Below, piece by piece: positions 8,220 to 18,010 of a stretch of 64,000 nt of DNA (its first letter is position 1; each line of letters starts with the position of its first letter). This DNA is from Sphingomicrobium flavum (lineage in GTDB: Bacteria; Pseudomonadota; Alphaproteobacteria; Sphingomonadales; Sphingomonadaceae), in NCBI RefSeq assembly GCF_024721605.1, contig NZ_CP102630.1:1302001-1366000 (forward strand), given 5' to 3'. The position numbers and the translations under genes were made by a program. The notes under the pieces were generated by a model that was given only the letters and a program-made list of their open reading frames with translations, was not told the DNA's origin and ran no database searches.

Positions 8220-9569
8220 CTAGCGCATTGTGGGAACTGGAGCCTCTTGGGTGGCAGTAACACCGTTCGCGACCCGCGCATTGCGCGCCGCGACCTGCGC
8301 CAGCGTGGCGCCGTCGCGATTGTAAATGTCGGTGCCAAAGGCCAGTTGACCATCCACGGCATTTGCCGTCAGGTAGGTGACGAAGACCGGGACCGGCTCG
8401 GGAATGACAAAGTGCTTTTCGATCTCGGCCGTATCCGGAAGATTACCATTCCATAGCCAACGCCCGAAGCGGAAAGCGTCTTCCAGCCGGATGCAGCCGT
8501 TGCTCTGATCACGCCGGTTGTCATACTTCGCCTCGAAATATTCGCGCGTTGGCGTATCGTGCAGGTAGATGCCTTCAGGGTTGGCAAAGTTGAACTTGAT
8601 GTCGCCCATGGAATTGAGCGGGCTCGGCAACTGGCGGATCAGAAGATCGCCAGTCTTTTCCACTTCTGCCCAATTCACCTTCGATGCATCCAGCACGGTC
8701 GAATTGTCACCGAACTGATCCACCACCTGATATTTGTTACGGCTGAGGAAGGTCTTGTCACCACCCCTGATCTTGGTGGCGAACTTCTGAACCAGATGTG
8801 GCGGCACGTGCCAGTAAGGATTGTGCGTGGAATAATAGATCACGCTGCTGATCTCAGGTGTGTGCTGGAACGCCACGTTACGGTCACCCACCACGACCTT
8901 CATATGATCGACGACCTGGCCGTTCTCGAACATCCAGAGCCGCTGGGTCACGCTGTCGACAAGGACGAAGCGACCGCGCTGCGGAAAAGCCCGCACGCGA
9001 TTGAGGCTGGCTGTAACCTTGGCCTTCTGCTCGTCGTCCAGTTCAGCGCTCAGGGCAGCCTGCTTCAGATCATCATAAAGCTTGTTGATTCGCAGCGTGC
9101 TCTTCACCATCTGCTCGAGCGAGGGCACCGCCTGGCCATTCTTGAGCAATACGCCGCGACCCATCCGCGGGGGTCGCGCCCAGTCATCACCGTATAGCAC
9201 GGAAGACACAGGTGACTGCAAAAATTCCGCATAATCGAGAAAGGCATCGGTCAGCAATCGGTCTGCAGAAGCTGCTGCCGCGGCATCGCCAGCCGCCATT
9301 TGCTGTAGCAGGCCACGCGCCTGCGCCGCCAGCATCGGCCCTTCGCCAAAGCCTTCGAGGTCGGCCGTTTCCAGTAGGCCAATCAAATGGTTAGCGGCGG
9401 CCAATCCGTCAGCGTCGCTGGCCCAGTCGAGCGTGGAGGCCACGGTCGGCTGCGGTGCCATCGATGGCAGGTTGATACCGGGCTGGGGCGCATTGTCCTG
9501 CGCGGCAGCGGGTGCCATCGGCAAAGCGATGGCGGCGAAGAGCGAAAAAAGGCGGTGACTATGGTTCAT
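8220..9569 (-). CDS. L,D-transpeptidase family protein (YcbB/LdtD-like)
   Basis: A 449-residue exported enzyme. A Sec signal peptide (to about APAAAQ|D) is followed by an N-terminal scaffold region, an inserted helical segment and a YkuD catalytic domain: the motif GIYLHDTPTREYF and, about 20 residues on, the nucleophile in QSNGCIRLED (S-x-G-C-x-R). Such enzymes make 3-3 crosslinks in peptidoglycan or link it to other proteins. The long form with a substrate-capping insertion resembles YcbB. Met at 9569 was preferred to upstream starts because it begins the signal peptide; no strong ribosome binding site is visible for either, so the start is moderately certain. Confidence 0.9.
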   Translation of the reverse strand: MNHSHRLFSLFAAIALPMAPAAAQDNAPQPGINLPSMAPQPTVASTLDWASDADGLAAANHLIGLLETADLEGFGEGPMLAAQARGLLQQMAAGDAAAAASADRLLTDAFLDYAEFLQSPVSSVLYGDDWARPPRMGRGVLLKNGQAVPSLEQMVKSTLRINKLYDDLKQAALSAELDDEQKAKVTASLNRVRAFPQRGRFVLVDSVTQRLWMFENGQVVDHMKVVVGDRNVAFQHTPEISSVIYYSTHNPYWHVPPHLVQKFATKIRGGDKTFLSRNKYQVVDQFGDNSTVLDASKVNWAEVEKTGDLLIRQLPSPLNSMGDIKFNFANPEGIYLHDTPTREYFEAKYDNRRDQSNGCIRLEDAFRFGRWLWNGNLPDTAEIEKHFVIPEPVPVFVTYLTANAVDGQLAFGTDIYNRDGATLAQVAARNARVANGVTATQEAPVPTMR

Positions 9570-9757
9570 AACAATGCTTATGTAGGGGCAGCCGCTGGAA
9601 AGGACAAAGGGAGATTTCATACAGCCGCCGAAACGATTAGGCGTATGTGTGACAAAAAAACAACGGCATTTCCGCCAAACTCTGCTATGTCCGCGGCCAG
9701 GGAACCCGTTTGCCTCCATTTTGTTTGGGGGCAGACATTTTGAAGAGGGGTAAGAGT

Positions 9758-10591
<834 letters not shown>

Positions 10592-10622
10592 GCGTCGGGT
10601 TCGGCAACGAACCTAAGAAAAG

Positions 10623-10655
10623 AAGGGGTCGGTGTTCGCACCGGCCTCTTTTTTC
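10623..10655 (+). terminator. Intrinsic terminator of beta-barrel gene 1
   Basis: A 12-bp stem (10623-10634 with 10639-10650, two G-U pairs) capped by a TTCG tetraloop and followed by a T-rich run. It is nearly identical to the terminator behind the second copy, so it was duplicated with the gene. Confidence 0.88.
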
Positions 10656-10838
10656 TTGCCCCACTCACTTTTTGTGCGGCGCGGCAATATCCCGTAAATC
10701 GCGCTTTGCCGCCAAATTTTACGACCAGTCGAGCCATTGCATCGACGGGAGGAAAATTAACCGAGATTAGAATGAAACAATTCAGGTTATTGTGGTGTTG
10801 TTAGGGAACAGCAGTTTCCAAGCTGAAGGGGTAAATGC

Positions 10839-11672
10839 ATGAATAAGTATATCTTGGCCGGTTTGGCCACGACGACCATGCTCGCAACGCCTGCCATGGC
10901 CCGGGATAATACCTGGTACGTTGGCATCGATGGTGGTGTGATGTTGGTCGACGACACCGAAGTTGATTATAGCGACGGTGTTCTGGCGGTGGATAATGCC
11001 GTCATTCTCGACAATGAACTGGGCGCCGATTTCGATCTGCGCGCCGGTTATGACTTCGGCGCCCTGCGCGGCGAAGTCGAACTTGGCTACAAGAAGGCCG
11101 ACATCGACGAAGCCACCTATGATCTTGGCTTCGCAGATTTCACGACCGGTCCCGTCAACGGTGACGTCACTGCGCTGAGCGCGATGGCCAACCTGCTCCT
11201 CGACTTCGGGGATGACGATGGCTGGAGCGCGTCGGTCGGTGGTGGTGCCGGTTGGGCACGCATCACGCACGACGTGGCTCTCGCGGCCGATACGGCGTTC
11301 GACGAAAATGACAGCGGTTTTGCTTGGCAGCTCCTCGGTGAACTGCGCAAGGCTGTCAGCCCGAACCTCGATGTCGGTGTGAAGTATCGCTACTTCAACG
11401 GCCCGGACGTTGAATATGACATTGGCGGCGCCGTTCTCGACGCTGACTTCAGCTCGCATTCGCTGTTGGGCAGCCTGGTGTACAACTTTGCCGCTCCGGC
11501 AGCACCGCCGCCCCCGCCGCCTCCGCCGCCTCCGCCCCCGCCGCCGCCGCCTGCTCCTCCGCAGACGCAGACGTGCCCGGACGGTTCGGTGATCCTGGCG
11601 AGCCAGATGTGCCCGCCTCCGCCGGCACCGCCGCCGCCGCCGCCGCCGCCGCCTCGCGTAGAGCGTGGCTAA
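10839..11672 (+). CDS. Outer-membrane beta-barrel protein with proline-rich C-terminus, copy 2
   Basis: A 277-residue paralogue of the preceding gene, same length and same domain order: signal peptide (to PAMA|RD), OmpA-like barrel, long proline hinge, TQTCPDGSVILASQMCP cassette, second proline run and terminal ERG. Most divergence is in the extracellular-loop positions between strands, while barrel strands and the cassette are conserved, as expected for surface proteins under different selection. AAGGGG precedes the ATG at good spacing. A 247-bp intergenic region upstream should hold its own promoter. Confidence 0.9.
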   Translation: MNKYILAGLATTTMLATPAMARDNTWYVGIDGGVMLVDDTEVDYSDGVLAVDNAVILDNELGADFDLRAGYDFGALRGEVELGYKKADIDEATYDLGFADFTTGPVNGDVTALSAMANLLLDFGDDDGWSASVGGGAGWARITHDVALAADTAFDENDSGFAWQLLGELRKAVSPNLDVGVKYRYFNGPDVEYDIGGAVLDADFSSHSLLGSLVYNFAAPAAPPPPPPPPPPPPPPPPAPPQTQTCPDGSVILASQMCPPPPAPPPPPPPPPRVERG

Positions 11673-11701
11673 GCGACGGGTTCGGTAACGGACCAAAAAT
11701 G

Positions 11702-11735
11702 AAGGGGTCGGTGTTCGCACCGGCCCCTTTCTTTT
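11702..11735 (+). terminator. Intrinsic terminator of beta-barrel gene 2
   Basis: A 12-bp stem (11702-11713 with 11718-11729, one G-U pair) with a TTCG loop followed by TTTCTTTT. Sister of the terminator at 10623. Confidence 0.88.
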
Positions 11736-11765
11736 GCCATGTTATGGCAGCGGGTCGAAGAGCCG

Positions 11766-12764
11766 TCAGTCCATCGTGACGACGAGCTTGCCGATCGCCT
11801 TGCGCGCCGCCATTGCGGCGATCGCATCCCCGCCCCGCTCCAAGGGGTAGGTGCCGGTCACCTTGGGATTGATCCTGCCCTCTTCCCATAGCTGGAACAG
11901 CTGTGCGACATGGGCCGCATTGGCCTTGGGATCACGCGCGGCAAAGGCGCCCCAGAAAACCCCGCAAACATTGCAGCTTTTGAGCAGCGTCAAGTTGAGC
12001 GGCAATTTGGGGATGCCCGCAGGAAAGCCTACCACCAGATAGCGCCCTTCCCAGGCAATGGCCCGCAACGCGGCCTCGGCATAATCTCCGCCGACCGGAT
12101 CGTAGATTACATCAGCCCCGTCCGCGCCGACCGCATCCTTGAACTGTGTGGACAGCGCCTTCTTGCCATCCTGGTCGAAGGGCCCGCGCGGATAGATGAC
12201 GCAGCCATCGGCGCCTGCATCGCGCGCGGCGCGTGCCTTTTCCGGGCTGGAGACAGCAGCAATGACGCGCGCGCCCTTGGCCCTGCCCAGCTCGACAGCG
12301 GCCAGCCCCACCCCGCCCGCAGCGCCCAGTACGAGCAGCGTGTCGCCCGCCTTGAGCTCGCCGCGATCGCACAAGGCATGAATCGAGGTGGCATAGGTCA
12401 GCATCATTGCCGCACCATCACGAAAACTGCGATTTTCAGGCAGCGGCAGCGCGATGCGCGCCGGTACGACCATTTTTTCGGCCAGACCGCCAAAGCCCGG
12501 TACCGCCATCAGCCGGTCACCAACCGCCCAACCTTTAACCCCCTCGCCGAGCGCTTCGACCACGCCAGCAATCTCGCCGCCCGGTGCGAAAGGGCGCGGC
12601 GGCTTCATCTGGTAGAGATCCTGGATGATCAGCACGTCGGGATAGTTGATTGCGGTCGCCTTCACCCGCACCAGCAATTCGCCCGGACCGGCGACCGGAT
12701 CGTCCACATCGTCCAGTCGCAACGTTTCCGGGCCGCCCGCCTCATGGCTGCGCAGCGTGCGCAT
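11766..12764 (-). CDS. NADPH:quinone oxidoreductase-like medium-chain dehydrogenase
   Basis: A 332-residue zinc-free MDR family oxidoreductase. The N-terminal GroES-like domain (KATAINYPDVLIIQDLY, GGEIAGVVEALGEGV) precedes a Rossmann domain with the cofactor motif VLGAAGGVGLAAVELGRAKG; catalytic zinc ligands are lacking, as in QOR and crotonyl/acryloyl-type reductases. The reaction is probably NADPH-dependent reduction of a quinone or enone. The ATG at 12764 lies 1 bp after the stop of the CoA-transferase B gene, with GAGG in that gene's end; this makes it the last gene of the CoA-transferase operon. A TTG at 12776 is less likely because the ribosome binding site abuts it. Confidence 0.9.
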   Translation of the reverse strand: MRTLRSHEAGGPETLRLDDVDDPVAGPGELLVRVKATAINYPDVLIIQDLYQMKPPRPFAPGGEIAGVVEALGEGVKGWAVGDRLMAVPGFGGLAEKMVVPARIALPLPENRSFRDGAAMMLTYATSIHALCDRGELKAGDTLLVLGAAGGVGLAAVELGRAKGARVIAAVSSPEKARAARDAGADGCVIYPRGPFDQDGKKALSTQFKDAVGADGADVIYDPVGGDYAEAALRAIAWEGRYLVVGFPAGIPKLPLNLTLLKSCNVCGVFWGAFAARDPKANAAHVAQLFQLWEEGRINPKVTGTYPLERGGDAIAAMAARKAIGKLVVTMD

Positions 12765-12765
12765 G

Positions 12766-13407
12766 CTAAAGCGCAACCTCGTAAGCCGCGCTCGTCTTTT
12801 CGGCGATTTCCTCGGCGCTCACATCGGGTGCCAGCTCGATCAGCTGGAAGGGGCTGTCATGATCCTTGCGGCGGAATACCCCCAGATCGGTAATGATCAT
12901 GTCGACCACATTCTTGCCCGTCAGCGGCAGGTCGCAGTCCGGCTTGAACTTGGCATCGCCATTCTTGGACACATGCTCCATCACGACGATGATTTTTTTC
13001 ACACCCGCGACCAGGTCCATCGCGCCGCCCATGCCCTTGATCATCTTGCCCGGGATCATCCAGTTGGCGATATCGCCGCCCTGCGAAACTTCCATCGCGC
13101 CCAGCACGGTCAGGTCGATATGCCCGCCACGGATCATGCCAAAGCTCTGGTCGGAGGAAAAATAGCTCGAGCTCGGCAGCTCGCTGATGGTCTGCTTGCC
13201 TGCATTGATAAGGTCGGCATCCACTTCGTCGGGATAGGGAAATGGCCCGATGCCCAGCATCCCGTTTTCCGACTGGAGCGTGACCGTCTTGCCCTCGGGG
13301 ATATAGTTGGCAACCAGCGTCGGGATGCCGATGCCAAGGTTCACATAATAGCCGTCTTCCAACTCCTGTGCCGCGCGCGCGGCCATCTGGTTACGATCCC
13401 AAGGCAT
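12766..13407 (-). CDS. scoB: 3-oxoacid CoA-transferase, subunit B
   Basis: A 213-residue subunit B of a class I CoA-transferase. The catalytic glutamate lies in the SENGMLG motif, with the family blocks YVNLGIGIPTLVANYIP and MIRGGHIDLTVLGAMEV. With subunit A it moves CoA between succinyl-CoA and acetoacetate (or a related 3-oxoacid), in ketone-body or branched-chain catabolism. The ATG at 13407 has GAGGA 8 nt upstream and sits inside the end of the HAD-like lipoprotein gene. Unusually, two unrelated exported-protein genes separate it from the subunit A gene, although all overlaps show a single operon. Confidence 0.93.
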   Translation of the reverse strand: MPWDRNQMAARAAQELEDGYYVNLGIGIPTLVANYIPEGKTVTLQSENGMLGIGPFPYPDEVDADLINAGKQTISELPSSSYFSSDQSFGMIRGGHIDLTVLGAMEVSQGGDIANWMIPGKMIKGMGGAMDLVAGVKKIIVVMEHVSKNGDAKFKPDCDLPLTGKNVVDMIITDLGVFRRKDHDSPFQLIELAPDVSAEEIAEKTSAAYEVAL

Positions 13408-14266
13408 TGGCAATTTCCTCTTCTGAAAGCGGGGCGGGCACCAGGAACCAGCCGGCGCCGATCAGCGCTTCCAGCGCCAGTGCCCGGTCCCTGTCCCGAA
13501 TATAGTCATAAAGTTCGTCGAAGTCGGCGCGCGTGTCGCCGGCAATGGCGAGGACGCAGAATTGTTCGCCCGTCGCCTGGCGCAGCTCCTGCTTGCGGAT
13601 GCCTTCGGGCAGCATGAGGATGCTGTCCTGCGCATCGCCGTCCAGTCCCGATTGCACCAGCCGCGTCCTGAGCGGCACAAGATCGCCCTCGGGCCTGCCG
13701 GAAATCCAAACGATGCTCGCGCCCATTGCCCGGATTTGTCGGGCAGCCAGCGCCAGCTGATTCTGCGCCTGCCCCGCACCGCCCTCGGCTGCGTCGAGGT
13801 CGATGATCACTGCGGCGGGCGCATTGGAGGCGCATGGGTCGCGGTCGGGCCGCAAGCTTGCAGGATCGGAGAGCATTGCCTGCTGGCGATCGCCCGCCGG
13901 ACCATGCGACGCCACGAATTTTACCAGCGCTTCATAAGGACCAAAATCCGCGCCGGGCGCAGCGGTCGGTGGCGGTGGCGGGATGTTCGCCGTCACATTG
14001 ACGTTCTGGACCTCCGCTTCCCCTGACGCCCCATCCGTCTCGTCCTCCTCCGCTGCGACCTGCGCCACCACCCGTGTGGTGGAAATTGCAGGCGCGACGG
14101 GGGCCTGTGCAGGCGGCGGCGACCCGGCCTCCTCGACCTCGTCTTTTTCGAGCACTTCGCTGCCAGCCATCGCGCCCCCCGCGACGATCGGGATTGCGGC
14201 TGCGATGCAGCCGCTCAGCGCGCCCGCAGCACCGAAAAGGGCGACAGAGGCCAGCAACCGCTTCAT
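13391..14266 (-). CDS. Lipoprotein with HAD/acid-phosphatase-like domain
   Basis: A 291-residue protein with a lipobox (LSGC at about residues 17-20), an Ala/Pro-rich linker of about 100 residues and a C-terminal domain with a degenerate HAD pattern: IIDLDAAEG (motif I, DxD), VWISGRPEG (motif II Ser/Gly), RKQELRQ (possible motif III Lys) and IAGDTRADFDEL (motif IV Asp). This resembles class B/C acid phosphatases and other surface HAD lipoproteins; enzymatic function is inferred, not certain. It overlaps both neighbours (4 nt with the NTF2-like gene, 17 nt with scoB), so it is embedded in the CoA-transferase operon. Confidence 0.78.
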   Translation of the reverse strand: MKRLLASVALFGAAGALSGCIAAAIPIVAGGAMAGSEVLEKDEVEEAGSPPPAQAPVAPAISTTRVVAQVAAEEDETDGASGEAEVQNVNVTANIPPPPPTAAPGADFGPYEALVKFVASHGPAGDRQQAMLSDPASLRPDRDPCASNAPAAVIIDLDAAEGGAGQAQNQLALAARQIRAMGASIVWISGRPEGDLVPLRTRLVQSGLDGDAQDSILMLPEGIRKQELRQATGEQFCVLAIAGDTRADFDELYDYIRDRDRALALEALIGAGWFLVPAPLSEEEIANALGS

Positions 14267-14784
14267 TCGCCGCTTCCACCCGCCAGATCGGCCGGCACGG
14301 GCAGTGCCTCATCGGCCGCCTGCCACAGGATCGAGAAGATCTTCCACTCCCCCGCCTGCCTGACCAGCTGGAAGCTGTTGATCCCGGTCACGAATATGGG
14401 GCCATCGGCGCTGCCGGTGCGACCTTCATAGGCTGACCAGACCTGCGCGAGATCACCGTAAATCTCGATCCGGTTGCCGGTTTCCACCTCGAAAAAGCCT
14501 TGCTCGACCAGAAATTGTTCCGACCGTTCGATATAACCATCGATACTGTGCGTCTGATGGCCCTGTGCAGCGATCGGCGTCAGCCGCGCATCTGCAGTCA
14601 TCAGCGCGCGCATGCCGTCCCAGTCGCGCGGCTGGCCTACCGGTCCGCTGATGACCGCATAGATGCCGTCGATCGCGGCCTGGACCTTGGCCTCCTCGCT
14701 CATCACATTCTCTGCCTGCTCATGATGGTCGGCCATTGCTGCCGATGGCAGCGCCAGCGCGATCAGCAGGGCCAGCCATTTCAT
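14263..14784 (-). CDS. Exported SnoaL/NTF2-like protein
   Basis: A 173-residue protein with a signal peptide (to about SAAMA|DH) and a cystatin-like alpha+beta barrel domain typical of the SnoaL-like/NTF2 superfamily: helix DWDGMRALMTADARLTPI, then strands EIYGDLAQVWSAYEGR and FQLVRQAGEWKIFSILW. Such domains bind small ligands or act as small enzymes; nothing fixes a substrate. It overlaps the CoA-transferase A gene upstream and the HAD-like lipoprotein gene downstream by 4 nt each, so it is translationally coupled inside the operon. An exported protein in a cytoplasmic catabolic operon is odd. Confidence 0.8.
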   Translation of the reverse strand: MKWLALLIALALPSAAMADHHEQAENVMSEEAKVQAAIDGIYAVISGPVGQPRDWDGMRALMTADARLTPIAAQGHQTHSIDGYIERSEQFLVEQGFFEVETGNRIEIYGDLAQVWSAYEGRTGSADGPIFVTGINSFQLVRQAGEWKIFSILWQAADEALPVPADLAGGSGE

Positions 14785-15488
14785 GCCTCCTCGCGCTCGC
14801 GCGTAGTCACGAACTCGATCTTCTTGTCATAAGGCGCGCCGCAGATCAGGCGGTTCACATAGATGCTGGGCAGATGGATGCAGTCGGGATCGAGGCTGCC
14901 CACCGGCACGATTTCCTCGACTTCCGCGATACAAACTTTTCCGCAGGTGGCGGCAGGCTGGTTGAAGTTGCGGGCAGTCTTGCGGAAAATGAGGTTGCCG
15001 TCCTCGTCCGCCTTCCAGCCCTTGATGATCGACAGGTCGGCAAAGATGCCGCGTTCCATCACATAGGTTTCGCCGTCAAAATCCTTATGCTCCTTGCCCT
15101 CGGCCACCACGGTGCCGACGCCGGTCTTGGTGTAGAAGCCCGGAATGCCCGCCCCGCCCGCGCGCATGCGCTCGGCCAGCGTGCCCTGGGGGCAGAATTC
15201 CACCTCCAGCTCGCCGGCCAGATATTGGCGCTCGAATTCCTTATTCTCGCCGACATAGGAGGAGATCATCTTCTTGACCTGCCGGGTGCGCAGCAGCTTG
15301 CCGATGCCTTCATTGTCGATCCCGGCATTGTTGGAAACGAAGGTCAGGTCCTTCACGCCGCTGTCGCGGATGGCGTCCAGCAACCGCTCGGGGATCCCGC
15401 TCAGGCCAAAGCCGCCCGCCGCAATCAGAAGCCCGTCTTCAAGCAACCCGTCAAGCGCCGCTTCCGCACTGTCATAGACCTTCTTCAT
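14781..15488 (-). CDS. scoA: 3-oxoacid CoA-transferase, subunit A
   Basis: A 235-residue subunit A of a class I CoA-transferase. Family blocks include LIAAGGFGLSGIPERLLDAI, LTFVSNNAG and GGAGIPGFYTKTGVGT. It pairs with the subunit B encoded 1.4 kb downstream in the same operon to activate acetoacetate or another 3-oxoacid with CoA from succinyl-CoA. The ATG has AGGAGG upstream in the 59-bp gap to the divergent-side DUF2306 gene. It is the first gene of the five-gene unit scoA, NTF2-like, HAD-like lipoprotein, scoB, quinone oxidoreductase. Confidence 0.94.
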   Translation of the reverse strand: MKKVYDSAEAALDGLLEDGLLIAAGGFGLSGIPERLLDAIRDSGVKDLTFVSNNAGIDNEGIGKLLRTRQVKKMISSYVGENKEFERQYLAGELEVEFCPQGTLAERMRAGGAGIPGFYTKTGVGTVVAEGKEHKDFDGETYVMERGIFADLSIIKGWKADEDGNLIFRKTARNFNQPAATCGKVCIAEVEEIVPVGSLDPDCIHLPSIYVNRLICGAPYDKKIEFVTTREREEA

Positions 15489-15547
15489 ACCGCCTCCTTG
15501 CTTGCCCTTGGCACTAGGCCGGGGCGCGGGCGGCGGTCAACCGGGGA

Positions 15548-16072
15548 TCAATAGAAGACCCATTGCCACATCGTGCGTCCGGGCAGAAAGCTGGTGATGC
15601 CTGCGATGACCAGCGCGCCGATATAGAAGCCCAGCAATCCTTTCTTGTGGCGCACGATATCGCCGCGCTTGGCATGCATGATCGACTGGGGGATGGCGAT
15701 GAAGGTCAGGATGACGAACAAGTGGATCCAGCTGAAATTGCCGTCATTAATATGACGAATCCAGATGGTCGAAAATGCGGTGATCCCCATCAGCGTCAGC
15801 CATATCCGGCCAAGCAGCTTGTGGCCCGCATCGCCCTTCTTCGACAACAGCACATAAGCGCCGAGCGGGATGGCTGGCACCGCTGTCAGCAGGTGGATCG
15901 TCAGCGCCGTATCGCGCACCCATGGCGTGGGCGGGGCGATGCCCAGGATCCAACGGATCGAGCCGTAAAGCACGATTGCGGTCAGCCCGCCGGCGAAAAG
16001 CATGATCGCCCAACGTGCGACCTTGCCCATGCCATGCAGCCGGTCCTTGGTAAAAACTTGCGATGCAGTCAT
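15548..16072 (-). CDS. DUF2306-type membrane protein
   Basis: A 174-residue protein with four predicted membrane helices (about residues 20-45, 55-75, 88-105 and 118-170 containing two segments). Histidines in TIHLLTAVPAIPLG, LLGRIWLTLMG, IHLFVILTF and VRHKKGLLGFY are placed as in DUF2306/DUF2306-like proteins, which resemble small b-type cytochrome bundles. Function is unknown; heme binding is a guess from the paired histidines. It is transcribed toward scoA but separated by 59 bp and divergent from the LytTR gene. Confidence 0.75.
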   Translation of the reverse strand: MTASQVFTKDRLHGMGKVARWAIMLFAGGLTAIVLYGSIRWILGIAPPTPWVRDTALTIHLLTAVPAIPLGAYVLLSKKGDAGHKLLGRIWLTLMGITAFSTIWIRHINDGNFSWIHLFVILTFIAIPQSIMHAKRGDIVRHKKGLLGFYIGALVIAGITSFLPGRTMWQWVFY

Positions 16073-16228
16073 CCCTCATGCCTCCTGTCTACGGGTTCAA
16101 GAGGCAATTTGACGGGTTGCACCAATGGCTCAACCGGCCATACGTTAGCCGTGCAACTGCTTCGTGAATGGGGCGCAATTCCGGGCTTTTTCCAATTGGC
16201 GAAGCGTGAACGGGAGGGGAAAACTGCA

Positions 16229-16981
16229 GTGAAGCTGCGCCAGACGATCATCGATGTGGCAATCCTGCTCATCATCGGGCTGGCGCTGGCGCTGATCGGA
16301 CCGCTCGGCACTTTCCGCTTCGATCTGGCGGCGCGCATCGCCTACTGGCTACCCATCTGCCTGCTCGGCTATGCGATCTTCCGGCCGACCATCGCATTGG
16401 CCGACCATGTGGCGCATAGGCTCGACCTTCCGCGCTGGCCCACCATCATCGCCGCGCTGTGGTTTGCGGCCATGCCGATGAGCGTTCTGCTATCCTGGGC
16501 TGGCGACCGCTGGGGGCAACTGCCGCCCTTCGATATCTTTTTGCGGACGACGCTCTATGTCGCGCTGATCGGCAGCGGTATCTACACGATTTTCCTGCTC
16601 GTCGAACGCGCCCGCGCCGCGCCCGAGCAGCCAGTACCTGCACCTCCCGCCTCGACCGATGCTGCACCGACCAGCCGCTTCCATGATCGCTTGCCGGCCC
16701 GTTTTCCCCTCCCCCTCGTCGCGCTAGAAAATGAGGATCATTATGTCCGCGCGCACGGATCAGGCGGCAGCGAGCTCATCCTGATGCGCCTTCGCGATGC
16801 GGTGGCGGAACTGGACGGGATGGATGGAGCGCAGGTGCATCGCAGCTGGTGGGTGGCGCGCGATGCGGTGAAGGAAGCCCGCCGCGACGGTCGACGCTGG
16901 ATCCTTTCGCTGGGCGACGGTCTGGACGCCCCCGTGGCGCGCGAGCGCGTGGCCGACCTTCGCCAGAAAGGCTGGTTCTAG
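16229..16981 (+). CDS. LytTR-type transcriptional regulator with membrane domain
   Basis: A 250-residue protein: an N-terminal membrane domain with about four helices (residues 5-125), a Pro/Ala linker and a C-terminal LytTR DNA-binding domain (PLVALENEDHYVRAHG, LMRLRDAVAEL, VHRSWWVARDAV). Membrane-bound LytTR regulators act as one-component sensors without a separate kinase. The GTG at 16229 has GGGAGGGG about 9 nt upstream; a longer frame upstream overlaps the divergent DUF2306 gene. It lies head-to-head with that gene and 111 bp before the ABC exporter operon, either of which could be its target. Confidence 0.87.
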   Translation: MKLRQTIIDVAILLIIGLALALIGPLGTFRFDLAARIAYWLPICLLGYAIFRPTIALADHVAHRLDLPRWPTIIAALWFAAMPMSVLLSWAGDRWGQLPPFDIFLRTTLYVALIGSGIYTIFLLVERARAAPEQPVPAPPASTDAAPTSRFHDRLPARFPLPLVALENEDHYVRAHGSGGSELILMRLRDAVAELDGMDGAQVHRSWWVARDAVKEARRDGRRWILSLGDGLDAPVARERVADLRQKGWF

Positions 16982-17092
16982 GCCGCCCTTGGTCGAAAAT
17001 CCGCTTGCTCTTGCAGGACATCAGCCCGCTTTTACTTGACTTGCAGTGCCCAGCACCAAACATCTTGGCCAAGCGTTTGCGTGGGGGGATGG

Positions 17093-18010
17093 ATGTCACT
17101 TTTGATCATGGATAATGTCACCAAGAGTTTTGGTGACATCAAGGCCGTTGATGGCCTCAGCTTCGCCGTCGAACCGGGGGAAATCTTCGGCTTCCTCGGC
17201 GGAAATGGCGCGGGCAAGACGACCAGCCTGCGCATGGTATTGGACATTATCCGCCCGACCAGCGGCTCGATCGAGGTATTGGGCCAGGCGCCGGGCAAGC
17301 GCATCGCCCCGCAACTGGGCTTCCTTCCTGAAGAACGCGGCCTTTACGCCAACATGACCGCGATCGACACGATCGTCTATTTTGGCCAGATGAAGGGGCT
17401 GAGCGCCGCCGATGCGCGCCGCGAAGGCTTGGCGCTGCTTGAACGCTTCGACCTTGCCGACCGCGCCAAATCGCCCATTTCCGACATGTCCAAGGGCATG
17501 GCGCAGAAGGTCCAGCTCGCCACCTCGATCGTTAACCGCCCCCGCCTGCTCATCCTCGATGAACCCTTTTCCGGGCTCGACCCGGTCAACCAGCAATTGC
17601 TCGAAGCGGAAATCCAGCGCGCCTCCGACGATGGCGCCGCGGTCATCTTCTCCACCCATGTGATGCAGCATGCCGAACGGCTGTGCGATCGCCTGCTGGT
17701 GCTCAAGAAAGGCCGCAAGACGTTCGAGGGCACGGTGTCGCAAGCGCGCGGCCTGCTGCCGTCGCGGATCGAGGTTACCGCGACCGACGCCATCGCCACC
17801 ATGCCCGGCGTGCGCCACGCGCGCCGCACCCGTGACCTTGGCGAAGGCTGGGCCGACTGGATCGTCGAGCTCGAACCCGGCACCGATGGACCCGACCTTC
17901 TGGAAACCTGCACCCGCGCCGCCCAGCCGCTGCGCCGTTTCGATGAGCAGCGTGCCAGCCTGCACGACGTCTTCGTTCACCTTGTCGGCGAAGAGGAGGC
18001 CGCAGCATGA
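17093..18010 (+). CDS. ABC transporter ATP-binding protein (NatA-like)
   Basis: A 305-residue ABC ATPase with Walker A GGNGAGKTTS, a signature-like SDMSKGMAQKVQLA, Walker B LLILDEPFSGLDP and the switch histidine in FSTHVMQHAE. The ~90-residue C-terminal extension is the DUF4162-type domain of NatA/DrrA-like exporters. It would energise the membrane protein encoded by the next gene, with which it overlaps by 4 nt. The ATG at 17093 follows a GGGGGG run; an internal ATG at 17108 is possible. Substrate (sodium, antibiotic or lipid) is not determined. Confidence 0.93.
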   Translation: MSLLIMDNVTKSFGDIKAVDGLSFAVEPGEIFGFLGGNGAGKTTSLRMVLDIIRPTSGSIEVLGQAPGKRIAPQLGFLPEERGLYANMTAIDTIVYFGQMKGLSAADARREGLALLERFDLADRAKSPISDMSKGMAQKVQLATSIVNRPRLLILDEPFSGLDPVNQQLLEAEIQRASDDGAAVIFSTHVMQHAERLCDRLLVLKKGRKTFEGTVSQARGLLPSRIEVTATDAIATMPGVRHARRTRDLGEGWADWIVELEPGTDGPDLLETCTRAAQPLRRFDEQRASLHDVFVHLVGEEEAAA

